40,025 nt of DNA from Nitrospira sp. (lineage in GTDB: Bacteria; Nitrospirota; Nitrospiria; Nitrospirales; Nitrospiraceae): positions 105,921 through 145,945 of the forward strand of contig SWDP01000007.1 in NCBI GenBank assembly GCA_005116885.1. Direction: 5' to 3'. Within the stretch, counting starts at the first letter, position 1, and each line of letters begins with the position of its first letter. The notes beneath the pieces were generated by a model. That model ran no database searches. It was given only the letters and a program-made list of their open reading frames with translations, and was not told where the DNA came from. Made by a program: the position numbers and the translations under genes. Shown here piece by piece: positions 18,305 through 29,726 of the stretch.

Positions 18305-19696
18305 TCATCCGACCGGAGTCAATCGGGCCAACAGCCCAACCCCCGTCTTCCAAATATCCCCTGCCCCTAACGTCATGACGAGATCCCCCGATTTCAGATG
18401 AGGGAGCACCTGATCCACCATCTGATCTTTATGTTCTATAAACGTCACGGACGGATGGCCCGCCGCACGAACAATGTCGGCCAACCTGGCTCCGGACACT
18501 CCGGGAATCGGCTGCTCCCCCGCCGCATAGATGTCCGCCAAGAACAAGACGTCTGATTGGTCAAACGCCTTCGAAAAATCCTCCAGCAGGTCTCTCGTCC
18601 TGGTATAGCGATGCGGCTGAAACAGAACCACCAGCCGTCGGTCTCCCCACCCTTGCTTGGCAGCAGCCAGAGTGGCTTTGATCTCCGTCGGATGATGCCC
18701 GTAATCGTCTACGACCATGATCCCATTGGCCTCCCCCCGCAGATGAAAGCGGCGCTCAACTCCGGCATAGGCCGCCAGCGCCTTCCTGATGAGATCGACC
18801 GGGACATCCAATTCGAGACCGACCGCAATCGCCACAAGCGCGTTGGCAACATTGTGTCGGCCTGGCACCGCCAGGCGGAACGGGCCCAAATTGCGACCAC
18901 GGAACTGCGCCCGAAACTCAGCGCTCCATTTGCTTAAGCTGATGTCCGTCGCAAAGAAATCCGGCGTGACTCCATCTCGTTCCGAGAGTCCATAGGTCTG
19001 ATAGCGCTTCACGATGCTCGGGAAGAGCGCCCTGAGCCGATCATCATCGGCGCACAACACGGCTAACCCGTAGAACGGCACCTTATTGATAAACTCGAGA
19101 AAACATTCGTTGATGCGTTCCATACTGCCGTAATGATCGAGATGCTCCCGGTCGAGATTCGTCACCGCGACAATGGTCGGTGATAGACGGAGAAATGATC
19201 CGTCGCTCTCGTCGGCTTCCGCCACGAGGAGATCGCCCCGACCCAGGCGCGCATGACTCCCCAACGCATTCACTTTCCCCCCGATCACCATCGTCGGATC
19301 CAATCCACCCTGGGCCAAGACATTGGCCACCATCGACGTCGTAGTGGTCTTCCCATGTGCGCCGGCAATGGCGACCCCGAATTTCAGCCGCATCAACTCC
19401 GCAAGCATCTCGGCCCGAGGAATCACAGGAATTTGCTTTGTCTTCGCTGCCACGACCTCTGGGTTCTGTGCCGACACGGCAGAGGAGATGACGACCACTT
19501 GTGCTTCCCCGACATTCGTTTCCTGATGGCCGACAAAGATACGCCCACCGAGTTCCTCCAATCGTCGCGTCGTATCGGAAGCTTGCAGGTCCGAGCCCGT
19601 CACTTTGTACCCCAGCGTCAGGAGTACCTCCGCGATGCCGCTCATTCCCGATCCTCCAATTCCGACTAAGTGGATCTGTTGTGTCTTTCGAAACAT
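18305..19696 (-). CDS. murC: UDP-N-acetylmuramate--L-alanine ligase
   Basis: The first Mur ligase, adding L-Ala to UDP-MurNAc. From the ATG at 19696 the protein opens with [17 protein letters not shown], the usual N-terminus; the open frame back to 19837 runs into murG and is not coding. The ATP loop GAHGKTTTT is at 112-120, and the DYGHHPTEI motif is in the C-terminal domain. 463 residues. The 67-base gap after murG holds a small hairpin (CCACC/GGTGG, 19713-19726), making this one of the few real gaps in the cluster. Confidence 0.96.
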   Translation of the reverse strand: MFRKTQQIHLVGIGGSGMSGIAEVLLTLGYKVTGSDLQASDTTRRLEELGGRIFVGHQETNVGEAQVVVISSAVSAQNPEVVAAKTKQIPVIPRAEMLAELMRLKFGVAIAGAHGKTTTTSMVANVLAQGGLDPTMVIGGKVNALGSHARLGRGDLLVAEADESDGSFLRLSPTIVAVTNLDREHLDHYGSMERINECFLEFINKVPFYGLAVLCADDDRLRALFPSIVKRYQTYGLSERDGVTPDFFATDISLSKWSAEFRAQFRGRNLGPFRLAVPGRHNVANALVAIAVGLELDVPVDLIRKALAAYAGVERRFHLRGEANGIMVVDDYGHHPTEIKATLAAAKQGWGDRRLVVLFQPHRYTRTRDLLEDFSKAFDQSDVLFLADIYAAGEQPIPGVSGARLADIVRAAGHPSVTFIEHKDQMVDQVLPHLKSGDLVMTLGAGDIWKTGVGLLARLTPVG

Positions 19697-19763
19697 CGTC
19701 GTACGCCTTACTCCACCAACCGGTGGATACGATGGTGATCTCTGTCCACGTTGCCCAATACCA

Positions 19764-20882
19764 TTAGTTTCCTGCTGCTCCAACAGACCGGTGAACGTCA
19801 TGACGACCTCCCATGAGCGCGTAACATTCGCGGACAATCACTTCAGCTGCATCAATTCGCCGCAGAGAAAGACTCGCCTCGCCCATCGCCCGTAATCGGT
19901 CACGATCTCCAAGAATACCCGTCACGGTGCGGGCCAACAGAGGGCCGGTGAGCACAGATTGCGGGAGCAGCACGGCGGCCCCGGCTGCTTCCATCACCTT
20001 GGCATTGTGTGTCTGATGGTCGTAGATGGCGGACGGCAGCGGAACAAGGATAGCCGGCTTTCTGCAGGCCGTGAGTTCCGCCACCGTCATAGCACCGGCC
20101 CTCGCCACCACAAGGTCCGCCTGCCGTAATGCCGCAGGCATGTCGTAAATAAATGGGACGACCTGCGACTCGATGCCGACCCGACGATAGGCCTCGGCCA
20201 CCCGCGCATGGTCGGATTCGCCGGTCTGATGGGTCACTGTGAACTGCGGCAGCTGTGTCATCAAATCGGGCAATCCTTCTATCACCGCTGTATTCATTGC
20301 CTTGGCGCCTTGACTCCCTCCGAAAATCAGCAGATGCGGCGATCCTGACTGCTCCTGGCTCTGCTCAATGCCCTCAAGGAATGCCTTGCGAATCGGCGTC
20401 CCCACCACACGTACCTTTGAACGATCGAACGAGTCGGAGGCAGATTCGAAGGCGAGAAACACACGCTGAACGAAAGGCCCCACCGCTTTGTTCGCCATGC
20501 CTGGATGTGCATTCGGCTCCAGAATCACTCGTGTCACCTTGGCTAACGCGGCCGCCAGCAACATCATGGGACTTGTATAGCCACCGACTCCAATCACCAG
20601 ATCAGCCTGTCTTGTTCGTAGGATTCGCAGGCACTGCCTCAAACTGACCGGCAGCGCACACAACCCTTTCAGTGCCCCGAACAGGCCCTTGCCCATCACC
20701 GGCTTGGCACTGATCAACGCCAGGTCGAACCCCTCATGGGCAAGTACCTTCGATTCAAGCCCACGTGCCGTCCCCACAAAAAGAACCGTGGTCTTGGGAT
20801 CGCACCGGAGAAACTCTCTTGCCAATGCCACAGCCGGATAGAGATGGCCACCGGTTCCTCCTGCGGCAATGACGATCGTCAT
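19764..20882 (-). CDS. murG: Lipid I N-acetylglucosaminyltransferase MurG
   Basis: A membrane-associated GT28 enzyme that adds GlcNAc to lipid I to make lipid II. GGTGGH is at 8-13, and the UDP-GlcNAc site [10 protein letters not shown] and [10 protein letters not shown] are present. The ATG at 20882 overlaps the ftsW stop by 4 bases (ATGA). Its frame stays open upstream to 22118, but that part runs through ftsW in another frame and has no relation to MurG. 372 residues. Confidence 0.96.
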   Translation of the reverse strand: MTIVIAAGGTGGHLYPAVALAREFLRCDPKTTVLFVGTARGLESKVLAHEGFDLALISAKPVMGKGLFGALKGLCALPVSLRQCLRILRTRQADLVIGVGGYTSPMMLLAAALAKVTRVILEPNAHPGMANKAVGPFVQRVFLAFESASDSFDRSKVRVVGTPIRKAFLEGIEQSQEQSGSPHLLIFGGSQGAKAMNTAVIEGLPDLMTQLPQFTVTHQTGESDHARVAEAYRRVGIESQVVPFIYDMPAALRQADLVVARAGAMTVAELTACRKPAILVPLPSAIYDHQTHNAKVMEAAGAAVLLPQSVLTGPLLARTVTGILGDRDRLRAMGEASLSLRRIDAAEVIVRECYALMGGRHDVHRSVGAAGN

Positions 20883-22069
20883 CCGTGACCCGACCCACCG
20901 CGAGACCCACCGGTATGCCGATCTCGAGAAATATTGAGCAAGATCCCCACTCCGATCAAACTGACCACCAACGACGACCCTCCGTAGCTGACAAACGGTA
21001 AGGTAAGTCCTTTCGTCGGCAACAGCCCCGTCACCACCGACGCATTGACCAACGCCTGCACGCCAACTAACAAGGTAATACCCATGCCCAGATAGCGGCC
21101 AAACGGCTCTCGCGCACGTGCGGCAATCTGAACCCCTCGCCACACAAAAAATGCGAATAACAGGACGACCGTCACTGTGCCGATAAGCCCCAGTTCTTCG
21201 CCGATCAGCGCCAAAACAAAATCTGTGTGCGCCTCTGGGAGGAAATAGAGCTTCTGTTTGCCTTCGCCCAACCCCACTCCAAATGAACCGCCGCTGCCGA
21301 AGGCTAAGAAAGACTGTGTAATTTGGAACCCGGCATCCGACGGATCCTTCCATGGAGCAAGAAACGTCATGAGCCGTTGGCGCCGATAACTGGACCCAAG
21401 AACCAGCGCCATCACCGCCGGAATCGCACAGAGCCCTAACCCCAAGAGATGAGACAGACGTGCCCCGCCGAGAAAACACATCCCGATTGTGACTAATCCA
21501 AGCATCACAACCGTTCCGAGATCCGGTTCGAGCAACACCAATCCGCTCAGCAATCCAATCACGATCAGCGCCGGCAGCAGACCACTGCGAAACGATGTGA
21601 CCCTGTCTGGCTTTTTGCTCAGATACGCTGCCAGATAAATCACCGCGACAAGCTTGACCATTTCTGCCGGCTGCATGGAGATAGGTCCCAACGGCAACCA
21701 TCGCCGCGCTCCCTTGGCCGACAGGCCGAAAGACGGCACCAGTACCAGGACGAGCAGCAACAGGCCGCAGGCCAATATTGGAATGGAGAGTTTCTTCCAA
21801 ACCGTGTAATCGATATGCGATGCGAGATGCATCAACAGAACGCCGATGGCAAGCCAGGCGACTTGCCGCTTCAGATAAAATCCTGGATCCTGAAACCGGT
21901 TGCCCGCCACAATAGCGCTCGCGCTGAACACCATCACCAGTCCCACTAACGCCAGAATCATCGTGACCGCCAAAAGCGTGTGGTCCGCTGCGACCCGTTG
22001 CTTGCCTGACCGTTGGCTGGTGGCCTGGGACCATGGAAGCGCCAGAGTCCCCGCTGATCGATGCGCCAT
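20879..22069 (-). CDS. ftsW: Septal SEDS glycosyltransferase FtsW
   Basis: A polytopic protein with about ten membrane segments that polymerises lipid II together with FtsI. VGLVMVFSASAI, the SEDS Asp region in LLEPDLGTVVML, the segment PEAHTDFVLALIGEELGLIG and the late LPFVSYGGSSLVVSLIGVGILLNISR are diagnostic. The family position between murD and murG favours FtsW over RodA. 396 residues; 32 bases after murD. Confidence 0.96.
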   Translation of the reverse strand: MAHRSAGTLALPWSQATSQRSGKQRVAADHTLLAVTMILALVGLVMVFSASAIVAGNRFQDPGFYLKRQVAWLAIGVLLMHLASHIDYTVWKKLSIPILACGLLLLVLVLVPSFGLSAKGARRWLPLGPISMQPAEMVKLVAVIYLAAYLSKKPDRVTSFRSGLLPALIVIGLLSGLVLLEPDLGTVVMLGLVTIGMCFLGGARLSHLLGLGLCAIPAVMALVLGSSYRRQRLMTFLAPWKDPSDAGFQITQSFLAFGSGGSFGVGLGEGKQKLYFLPEAHTDFVLALIGEELGLIGTVTVVLLFAFFVWRGVQIAARAREPFGRYLGMGITLLVGVQALVNASVVTGLLPTKGLTLPFVSYGGSSLVVSLIGVGILLNISRDRHTGGSRGGSGHG

Positions 22070-22101
22070 AGCTCAGAATCGCCCCTCCCTTGCCTTGCAC
22101 G

Positions 22102-23511
22102 TCACGCCGGTAAGGCATGAATCAACGCCTTGTATTGACGACCACGGTCCTGATAATCCGCAAACATATCGAAGCTGGCACAGGCTGGAGACAACAACAC
22201 GACGTCACCCGGCGATGCCCCTTGCGCCGCGAACTCTACGGCCCCCCGTAGAGTGGTGGCCTCCGTCATCGTCGCGACACCCTCCCACGCCTGTCGCAAG
22301 AGCGGCGCTGCTTCTCCGATCAGAATCACGTGTGCGACCCGTCGGCTGACGGCTTGGGCGAGTCGAGAAAAATCTCCTCCCTTATCCCGCCCTCCGGCAA
22401 TGAGCCAAATCGGTTGATCAATACTCTCCAGCGCTTTGAGCGTGGCATCGACATTCGTGCCCTTCGAATCGTTCACATATCGGACCCCTCGACGCTCGCG
22501 GACGATTTCAAGCGCATGTTCGAGTCCAGGAAACGTCGCAAGCACTCGACGAATCGCATCGAGCGGACAGCCACACAGTAAGGCGTAGGTTGTCGCCGCC
22601 ATCACGTTTTCCACGTTGTGGTTGCCGATGATACGGATTTCGCTTCGATGGCAAATCTCCTGCCGCACCCCAGTCACCGTCGTCACGATTCGATCGCCTT
22701 CGAGATAGGCTCCCCCGTGCATCTCGGCGTCGATCGTTGCTCCGCGTGTAAACCCCAATCGTGTCGCATGAACTCGATGCCGCAAAGCTGCCACACGATC
22801 GTCATCAAGATTGAATACCGCAAAATCTGACGCGATCTGGTTCTCGAAAATCCGTTGTTTTGCCGCGACATATTCGTCCAGCGACTCATACCGGTCCTGG
22901 TGATCGACCGTCACGTTCAGCAACGCGGCGATCCAGGGATGGAACCGATCGATCGTTTCCAGCTGAAAACTGGAAACCTCGACGACAAGATAGTCGAACG
23001 GACTCGGGTTCCCCGTCTGGCCGGCACGAAGATCTTCCACCGCCGCTTCGCTCAAGGCAGTGCCTAAATTTCCGCCGACGAACGCCCGCTTCCCGCTCTC
23101 AGCGAGAAACTTGCCGATCAGAGTCACCGTCGTGCTTTTGCCGTTGGTGCCTGTGATAGCAAGGAGCGGGCTTCGGGAAAACTGTGAAGCCAGTTCCAAT
23201 TCGCTGATTACTTTCACGCCACGCCGACGCGCTGTTTCAAGCGGGGCTAGCCGATACGGCACTCCTGGACTGATCACCACAAGATCCGCCTTCTCGATCG
23301 ACGATTCATATTGCGCCCCAACGGTGACACCAACGTGATCACGGTCGATACCGGCGAGGGCCGATGTAAGCTCCGCCAACTCCTTCCGATCGGCCACTGT
23401 GACGCGCGCTCCCGCAGTCTGAAGCAATCGGCAAGCCGCGACCCCGCTTCTGGCAAGACCCATGACCGTGACACGCGCTCCCGCAAGTTCCACAGCCGCT
23501 TCTCCTAACAT
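22102..23511 (-). CDS. murD: UDP-N-acetylmuramoyl-L-alanine--D-glutamate ligase
   Basis: Adds D-Glu to the peptidoglycan precursor. N-terminal [14 protein letters not shown], the ATP loop GTNGKST at 121-127, [10 protein letters not shown] in the central domain and [13 protein letters not shown] in the C-terminal domain are all MurD hallmarks. 469 residues. The C-terminal [19 protein letters not shown] is also typical. It starts 4 bases after mraY. Confidence 0.97.
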   Translation of the reverse strand: MLGEAAVELAGARVTVMGLARSGVAACRLLQTAGARVTVADRKELAELTSALAGIDRDHVGVTVGAQYESSIEKADLVVISPGVPYRLAPLETARRRGVKVISELELASQFSRSPLLAITGTNGKSTTVTLIGKFLAESGKRAFVGGNLGTALSEAAVEDLRAGQTGNPSPFDYLVVEVSSFQLETIDRFHPWIAALLNVTVDHQDRYESLDEYVAAKQRIFENQIASDFAVFNLDDDRVAALRHRVHATRLGFTRGATIDAEMHGGAYLEGDRIVTTVTGVRQEICHRSEIRIIGNHNVENVMAATTYALLCGCPLDAIRRVLATFPGLEHALEIVRERRGVRYVNDSKGTNVDATLKALESIDQPIWLIAGGRDKGGDFSRLAQAVSRRVAHVILIGEAAPLLRQAWEGVATMTEATTLRGAVEFAAQGASPGDVVLLSPACASFDMFADYQDRGRQYKALIHALPA

Positions 23512-23515
23512 GCCC

Positions 23516-24592
23516 TCACCGAAGCTTTAATGTGCTCAAGCTCAACAATGCCAACAGGATGGCGATAATCCACAAGCGCACCACGACTTTGGGCTCCTCC
23601 CAGCCTTTCATCTCAAAGTGATGATGGATGGGCGCCATGAGAAAAATGCGTTTCCCTCGTGACTTGAACGAGATCACTTGAAAAATGACCGAGACCGCCT
23701 CAATGACAAATACTCCGCCGACCATCAGGAGCAGCAACTCATGCTTACTGATCACCGCGACTGTGCCCAACGCCGCCCCCAGTGGAAGCGAGCCCACGTC
23801 CCCCATGAACACGGTAGCCGGATAGGTGTTGAACCACAAAAACCCCAAACTCGCTCCTAGAATTGCGGCGGTGAACACCGCGAGTTCACCGGCGCCTTCG
23901 ATGTGCGGGATGATCAGATAGTCCGACATGAGTCGATGGCCGGTGACATACGCCACGATCGTGTAGGCCATCGCCGCGATCATGACGGGTCCGATTGCGA
24001 GCCCATCGAGGCCATCGGTCAGATTGACGGCATTGGAACTCCCGACAATCACCATCACCGCAAAGGCGACATAGAACCAGCCAAGATCCGGAACGAAATT
24101 CTTAAAGAATGGGATACTGAGCTTGGTCGTATAACCAGGTAGAAAATAGAGAACCAGTGCGATCACCAAGGCCACCGCCACTTGCGCCGTAAACTTCTGC
24201 CCCGCCGATAATCCTTTTGATTGGGACTTGATGAACTTCAGATAGTCGTCGATAAATCCAATCGCGCCAAACCCCAGCATGGCAAGAAGCACAAGCCAGA
24301 CATACGGTCTTGCGATATCGGCCCACAGGAGCGTCGAGAGGACAACCGCGAAAAGAATGAGCATCCCGCCCATGGTAGGCGTACCACTCTTCGCCAGGTG
24401 GCGTTGGGGGCCGTCAGCTCGAATCTGCTGGCCCAGCTTAATCTCTTGCAACTTCTTGATCACCCAGGGAGCCAACACAAAGGCGATCAGAAACGCCGTC
24501 ACAGCCCCGTAGATGATCCGAAAGCTCAGATATCGAAAGACGTTCAGAAACGAATATTCTGTATGAAACGGATACAGCCAGTTGTAGAGCAT
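23516..24592 (-). CDS. mraY: Phospho-N-acetylmuramoyl-pentapeptide transferase
   Basis: Transfers phospho-MurNAc-pentapeptide to undecaprenyl phosphate to make lipid I. It has around ten membrane helices. Conserved segments are [42 protein letters not shown] and the His-rich [14 protein letters not shown] chose the ATG at 24592, which has AAAGG upstream and begins [10 protein letters not shown] like family members, over the upstream in-frame start at 24631. 358 residues. Confidence 0.97.
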   Translation of the reverse strand: MLYNWLYPFHTEYSFLNVFRYLSFRIIYGAVTAFLIAFVLAPWVIKKLQEIKLGQQIRADGPQRHLAKSGTPTMGGMLILFAVVLSTLLWADIARPYVWLVLLAMLGFGAIGFIDDYLKFIKSQSKGLSAGQKFTAQVAVALVIALVLYFLPGYTTKLSIPFFKNFVPDLGWFYVAFAVMVIVGSSNAVNLTDGLDGLAIGPVMIAAMAYTIVAYVTGHRLMSDYLIIPHIEGAGELAVFTAAILGASLGFLWFNTYPATVFMGDVGSLPLGAALGTVAVISKHELLLLMVGGVFVIEAVSVIFQVISFKSRGKRIFLMAPIHHHFEMKGWEEPKVVVRLWIIAILLALLSLSTLKLR

Positions 24593-24656
24593 GCGGCCTT
24601 TACTTTCACGATGAGCCGATCGTCCCACCAACTCTTGAGCCGATGGCTACAGCCCC

Positions 24657-26111
24657 TTACGATGCCTGCCTGATGACCGCCCTCATCCCTGCCAACGTTT
24701 GCACGACCTGTTCCATTTTCATACCTCGAGAAGCCTTTACCAACACGACGTCACCCTGCCGCAGAATTCTCTTAAGATGATCCGCAGCCGCTGCCGCATC
24801 GTCCACCTCATCGATCTGCACAGCCGCCATCCCACCTTGGCGCGCTCCTTCCGCAATCTCTCGGCCCAACGCCCCGCAGGCGATCAGCCGAGACAGCCCC
24901 TGTGTGGCAAGAAACTGCCCAACCTCCCGATGCAGGCGACCAGTCTCAGCGCCAAGCTCAAGCATGTCTCCCAGCACGGCAATCCGATCACGTGCAGGGC
25001 GCCACTGTGCCAGCAGTTGAAGCGCCGCGTTCATCGACGCCGGGTTGGCGTTATAACAGTCGTTGATGAAATGGACGCCATGAAGAGTCACCACCTGCGA
25101 CCGCATCGCGGCAGGACGGAATCGGCTCAACCCTTGGGCAATCATCGCACCGGAAAGATTCAAGGCTGCACCCACCGCAGCGGCTGCGAGTGCATTGGTG
25201 ACGTTGTGGGTCCCATGCACCTTCATTCTCACGATCGTGGGACGGATTTTCCCAGGGAGGTGCAAACGAAAGATCGTGCCCTGTCGAGCATCGGACGTGA
25301 CCTGACTTGCGCGAACATCGGCCATCGCTGAATTTCCGAACGACACCACGCGACATTGCGCGCGCGACGCAAGGTAGTCAAAATATGGATCGTCGGCATT
25401 CAGCATGGCCATGCCATCTGAAGGAAGCAGATCCAGCAATTCTGCCTTAGCCTGCGCGGACCCTTCCATGCTTCCAAAGAACTCGAGGTGATCGGGTCCA
25501 ATATTGGTAATCACCCCGATTGTGGGCCTGACAATCTCACAGAGTCTGGTCGTCTGCCCCTGCTGATCCACCCCCATCTCAATCACGGCTGCCTGATGCC
25601 GAGCCGTGAGCCGAAACAGGGTAGCGGGCACACCGATGCGATTGTTGAAATTTCCTTCGGTCTTCAGTATCGGCCACCGTTGAGCCAATACCGCCGCCAC
25701 CATCTCCTTCGTCGTTGTCTTGCCGTTGCTCCCAGTCACTGCCACCATCGGAATAGTGAATCGACTGCGATAGTGCGTCGCGAGCTGCTGGTAGGCAAAG
25801 AGCGGATCGCGCACGCCAAAGAGAAACGGCACAGATTGCCTCGCGATCCGGCGTACCGCCGGGAGACTTGAAGGAAGGTGGTATCCGTCATGGACGATGG
25901 CTCCCGCCGCGCCCTGTGCGAGCACAGCCGGTACAAACTCATGACCATCAAATCGATCGCCTCTGAGCGCGACAAAGAGATCCCCCCGACGAATCGATCG
26001 TGAGTCCGTGCTGATCTGCCTGATCCGGCGCTTCCCCGATAGCGAGGCCTGCCCCGCAAGAACTTTCACGCTGATCACTTCTCGTAACTCATCGACCGTA
26101 AACAACCCCAT
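24657..26111 (-). CDS. murF: UDP-MurNAc-tripeptide--D-Ala-D-Ala ligase
   Basis: Adds the D-Ala-D-Ala made by Ddl. The ATP loop is GSNGKTT at 127-133, and ITNIGPDHLEFF and INDCYNANPASM follow in order. A GTG at 26156 overlaps the murE stop (GTGA), but the ATG at 26111 has GGAAGGTGA 7 bases upstream, so I prefer it. This gives 484 residues and a 41-base gap after murE. Confidence 0.96.
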   Translation of the reverse strand: MGLFTVDELREVISVKVLAGQASLSGKRRIRQISTDSRSIRRGDLFVALRGDRFDGHEFVPAVLAQGAAGAIVHDGYHLPSSLPAVRRIARQSVPFLFGVRDPLFAYQQLATHYRSRFTIPMVAVTGSNGKTTTKEMVAAVLAQRWPILKTEGNFNNRIGVPATLFRLTARHQAAVIEMGVDQQGQTTRLCEIVRPTIGVITNIGPDHLEFFGSMEGSAQAKAELLDLLPSDGMAMLNADDPYFDYLASRAQCRVVSFGNSAMADVRASQVTSDARQGTIFRLHLPGKIRPTIVRMKVHGTHNVTNALAAAAVGAALNLSGAMIAQGLSRFRPAAMRSQVVTLHGVHFINDCYNANPASMNAALQLLAQWRPARDRIAVLGDMLELGAETGRLHREVGQFLATQGLSRLIACGALGREIAEGARQGGMAAVQIDEVDDAAAAADHLKRILRQGDVVLVKASRGMKMEQVVQTLAGMRAVIRQAS

Positions 26112-26152
26112 TGATTTTTCACCTTCCACGGCCCCGGCCATCGCCTGGATAC

Positions 26153-27670
26153 TCACGCGCAGTCTCGCAATTGCTGAATCGCCTCGCGTGCCACTTCACG
26201 GTCGTCAAAATGAAACTTTTGAGTGCCGATGATTTGATAATCTTCATGCCCCTTCCCGGCGATCAGCACCATATCGCCGTGGTGCGCCTCCCGGATGGCG
26301 GCGCCGATCGCCTCTCGGCGATCCGGCATCAAGTGATATTGCACGTGTTGCCGCCGCATGAGCGCATCGCGCACGCCGATCTCAACTTCATGAAGGATCG
26401 CCAGCGGGTCCTCAGTTCGAGGATTATCGGAGGTCAAGATCACCACGTCGCTATATTCAACAGCAGCGCGACCCATCTTGGGCCGCTTTCCTCGGTCCCG
26501 GTCACCGCCACAGCCAAACACGGTAATAATCCGATCGGTCTTTAACACGTGGGCTGCCGTGAGTAACCTGAGAAGCGCGTCTTCCGTATGGGCATAATCG
26601 ACAACAACCGTAAAGTCTTGTCCGGACGAGATCCGCTCGAAACGGCCGGGAACATTGTCGATATGGGCAGTCGCGTCACGGATCTGGTCGGCTGTCGCCC
26701 CGTCGTGAAGCGCCACTCCGATTGCTCCCAGCAAATTATAGACGTTGTGCTCTCCGACTAACCGGCTCTCGACGGGAAACGATCCCGATGGAGTGGCCGC
26801 CGTGAACGTGGTTCCGGTAAGCGAAAGACGCACGCGCTCTGCTTTGAGGTCTGCCTGGTTCTGAATGGCATACCCCCAGACCGGCACAGGACAGGCGGTC
26901 CGAATCGAGTTCCCTCGGGGATCGTCCAAATTAACCATCGCGCGCTTCCCGACCTTTTGCCCTCCTGCCAATCCGGTAAAGAGTCGCAGCTTTGCCTCAA
27001 AATACTCGTCCATGGTGCGATGAAAATCCAAGTGATCCTGCGTCAGGTTTGTGAAGACGGCCACGTCATACTCGCAGCCCGCTGTCCGGTCTAACGCAAG
27101 GGCATGAGACGATACTTCCATCACTGCGGCGGTGAGTTTCCTCTCGAGCATCTTCGCTAACAGTGCCTGGAGATCAAGTGCGCCGGGCGTTGTGTGAGAC
27201 GCAGGAAGTGTTTCTTGTCCGATCTGATACCCCACCGTACCAATTAACCCTACCCGCCGACCGATCCCTTCAAGTAAGGCCTTGCAGAGATACGTCGTCG
27301 TCGTCTTCCCATTTGTCCCCGTCACGCCTATCATTTTGAGACGGACGGACGGGTCACGATAAAACCGGCTACCGAGAAAACCAAGCGCCTTGCGCGAATC
27401 GTTCACCCGTACAAATGGTAATGACCCTGACGACAGTGGCGCCTGAGCGACTACCGCAACTGCTCCGGCCTTGATGGCCCGCTCGGCAAATTCGTGCCCG
27501 TCAACGCGCTCACCCTTCACAGCAACAAAAAGACTCCCACCCGTCACAGCCCGAGAATCATCCGTGATCCCAGTGATCGGACGACTCATATCGCCACGCT
27601 GCTCCAAGATATCGACGTTCCCCCAGAGCGCTGCAAGCAACTGTGAAAAGGGAACGGAGTCACTCGTCAT
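26153..27670 (-). CDS. murE: UDP-MurNAc-L-Ala-D-Glu--2,6-diaminopimelate ligase
   Basis: Adds the third stem residue. The ATP loop GTNGKTT is at 118-124. The substrate-selecting DNPR motif near residue 415 is the one that marks meso-diaminopimelate enzymes, so the wall should be DAP-type as in Gram-negative bacteria. The ATG at 27670, 5 bases after ftsI, begins MTSDSVPFSQLL; the longer open frame to 27793 is only the end of ftsI in another frame. 505 residues. Confidence 0.97.
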   Translation of the reverse strand: MTSDSVPFSQLLAALWGNVDILEQRGDMSRPITGITDDSRAVTGGSLFVAVKGERVDGHEFAERAIKAGAVAVVAQAPLSSGSLPFVRVNDSRKALGFLGSRFYRDPSVRLKMIGVTGTNGKTTTTYLCKALLEGIGRRVGLIGTVGYQIGQETLPASHTTPGALDLQALLAKMLERKLTAAVMEVSSHALALDRTAGCEYDVAVFTNLTQDHLDFHRTMDEYFEAKLRLFTGLAGGQKVGKRAMVNLDDPRGNSIRTACPVPVWGYAIQNQADLKAERVRLSLTGTTFTAATPSGSFPVESRLVGEHNVYNLLGAIGVALHDGATADQIRDATAHIDNVPGRFERISSGQDFTVVVDYAHTEDALLRLLTAAHVLKTDRIITVFGCGGDRDRGKRPKMGRAAVEYSDVVILTSDNPRTEDPLAILHEVEIGVRDALMRRQHVQYHLMPDRREAIGAAIREAHHGDMVLIAGKGHEDYQIIGTQKFHFDDREVAREAIQQLRDCA

Positions 27671-27675
27671 AGCCT

Positions 27676-29394
27676 TTAGTGATCCTTCATCGCCAATGCG
27701 ATTTTCACGGTATCTTCCCTGGACACGCCAAGATAGGTAAGCACCTGCTCCCCGACTCGCCGAAATACGGGCGCCGCCACGACCCCACCCCATGACTCAC
27801 CTTGAGGTTCATCGAGAACGACAATCATCGCCAGCCGTGGAGATTCTGCTGGAACATATCCAACAAACGACCCGACAAACTGCGTCGAGGAATAGGCGCC
27901 GGTTCGTGAATCGACTTTTTGAGCGGTCCCGGTTTTACCCGCCACACGAAATCCAGGAATGGCCGCTTTTGTCCCAGTCCCATTCGTCACGACACCTTCC
28001 AGCATCGTCGTTACCGCCCGAGCTGTCTCCGGCGACACGACTCTCCGCCTTACTTGTGGGAGCACTTCCTTGAGAACGTGACCTTTCTGATCACGTACTT
28101 CGGATACCACATACGGCTTCATCATCACGCCTCCATTGGCGAGAGCCGCAACCGCCGACACCATCTGGAGTGGCGTCACCCCGACTTCCTGACCCATCGA
28201 AATCGACGCGAGCGATCGACGGCCCCATTCTTTTGGCGCCTTCAAAAGTCCGCGCACTTCTCCCGGCAGATCAATTTCAGTACGTTGACCGAATCCGAAC
28301 GCTTGGAGATACCGATAGAGTCGCTGGTCTCCGAGAGCCATCCCGGTTTTGGCGGCACCGATGTTGCTGGATTTTTGAATCACCTCGGAGAATGTCATCC
28401 AGCCCAGCTTGTCATGATCATGGATCGTCGTATTCGCAACCACCATCTGGCCGTTTTCACCGAACACCATAGAACCGGGCGTCATCACGTTTTCTTCAAG
28501 CGCCGCGGCCGCGACCATCGCTTTCATAGTCGACCCTGGCTCATACGTATCCGTCAGAGCACGATTTCGCCACCGATCAGGTGTCAACGCAGTCACAACG
28601 TTTGGGTCAAATCGTGGGCTGACCGCCATCGCGAGGATCGCACCGGTTTGAGGATCCATGACGATGATTGTCCCGGACTTGGCACGAGAATGGGTGACGG
28701 CCTCGTCGAGTTCTTTTTCTGCAATGTATTGAATCACCTCGTCGACGGTCAGCGTGAGGGCATGTCCCGGCGTCGGTGTTTGCTCCGCCACATCCCTAGG
28801 AAACACCGTACGGCCTAACGCATCTCGCTGCAGCACGGTGACACGCTTTTCTCCCTGCAGATGCAAATCGTAGAGGCGCTCAAGGCCCTCAAGCCCTTGC
28901 CCATCCATTCCGGAAAACCCTAGGACATGAGCTAACAATGGGCCCTTAGGATAAAACCGCCTCCCCTCCATCACCACGCCGATGCCGTTCAACGACAACT
29001 GTTGCAACCTGCGGCCTTGCTCGGGCTCAACCTTTCGCGCCAACCACACAAAACTTTTGTCTTGCCGAAGCTTTTTCTCAAGCTCATCTCTTCGAATGTG
29101 GAGCACTGGAGAAAGATGACGAGCGACGGTTGAAGGGCTCTCCAGCGATGTCGGCACGCCGAACACCGATGGAACCTCGACATTCATCGCCAGTACTTTG
29201 CCATGACGATCCGACACCATGCCTCTGGCCCCTTCGAACGACACGGTCTTTTGATGTTGACGATCAGCCTTGGCTGTCAGTTCTGCGGCTTGGAGCACTT
29301 GGAGCGTAACCAGCCGAAAGAGAACAATACAGAACCCGCACAGGAGCAGGATCAGCATCACATAACGACGACCGCGCGAAGGTCCGGCAGTCAC
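27676..29394 (-). CDS. ftsI: Septal peptidoglycan transpeptidase FtsI (PBP3)
   Basis: A class B penicillin-binding protein: short cytoplasmic tail, membrane anchor at about 12-32, dimerisation/pedestal domain to about 220, then the transpeptidase domain. Active-site motifs are STMK at 288-291, SSN at 342-344 and KTG at 487-489. No PASTA repeats are present at 572 residues. It overlaps ftsL by 4 bases and works with FtsW. Confidence 0.96.
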   Translation of the reverse strand: MTAGPSRGRRYVMLILLLCGFCIVLFRLVTLQVLQAAELTAKADRQHQKTVSFEGARGMVSDRHGKVLAMNVEVPSVFGVPTSLESPSTVARHLSPVLHIRRDELEKKLRQDKSFVWLARKVEPEQGRRLQQLSLNGIGVVMEGRRFYPKGPLLAHVLGFSGMDGQGLEGLERLYDLHLQGEKRVTVLQRDALGRTVFPRDVAEQTPTPGHALTLTVDEVIQYIAEKELDEAVTHSRAKSGTIIVMDPQTGAILAMAVSPRFDPNVVTALTPDRWRNRALTDTYEPGSTMKAMVAAAALEENVMTPGSMVFGENGQMVVANTTIHDHDKLGWMTFSEVIQKSSNIGAAKTGMALGDQRLYRYLQAFGFGQRTEIDLPGEVRGLLKAPKEWGRRSLASISMGQEVGVTPLQMVSAVAALANGGVMMKPYVVSEVRDQKGHVLKEVLPQVRRRVVSPETARAVTTMLEGVVTNGTGTKAAIPGFRVAGKTGTAQKVDSRTGAYSSTQFVGSFVGYVPAESPRLAMIVVLDEPQGESWGGVVAAPVFRRVGEQVLTYLGVSREDTVKIALAMKDH

Positions 29395-29726
29395 TGGCGA
29401 ATCCTCCCAATCGAATCATGTCTCGCCACACGGATGAGCTCCACGGGTGGGGGTGTCAGGCTCGGAATCTCTCCCGGCAGATGCACCATCAGCACTTGCC
29501 CTTGCTGGGGTGGAACAAGCCCAAGTTTTTCAGTCGCCACCTTCGCAATCCGCTCCGGGGCCGCCAACGCGGAAACCTTCACTTGCAATTGGTCCCTCTC
29601 TCGCTCCAGCAAGATTTTCTGCGTCTTCAATCGTTCTATCTGATAACCCAATCGAACGACATCCACACGTTCCCATACAAATACGAAGACCAACAGCACC
29701 CCGGCCACTATCGTTAACGCCTTCAT
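29391..29726 (-). CDS. ftsL: Cell-division protein FtsL
   Basis: 111 residues: one membrane segment (about 3-19) followed by a leucine-zipper-like coiled coil (about 25-60) and the motif AAPERIAKVATEKLGLVPP that is characteristic of FtsL. Sequence identity in the family is low, so position between rsmH and ftsI with 4-base overlaps on both sides carries much of the assignment. Confidence 0.9.
   Translation of the reverse strand: MKALTIVAGVLLVFVFVWERVDVVRLGYQIERLKTQKILLERERDQLQVKVSALAAPERIAKVATEKLGLVPPQQGQVLMVHLPGEIPSLTPPPVELIRVARHDSIGRIRQ

Noticed and set aside
20883-22118. A 412-codon open frame in phase with murG that would make a 784-residue fusion
   Set aside because: It overlaps ftsW on the same strand in another frame, has no family resemblance, and murG has its normal start at 20882.
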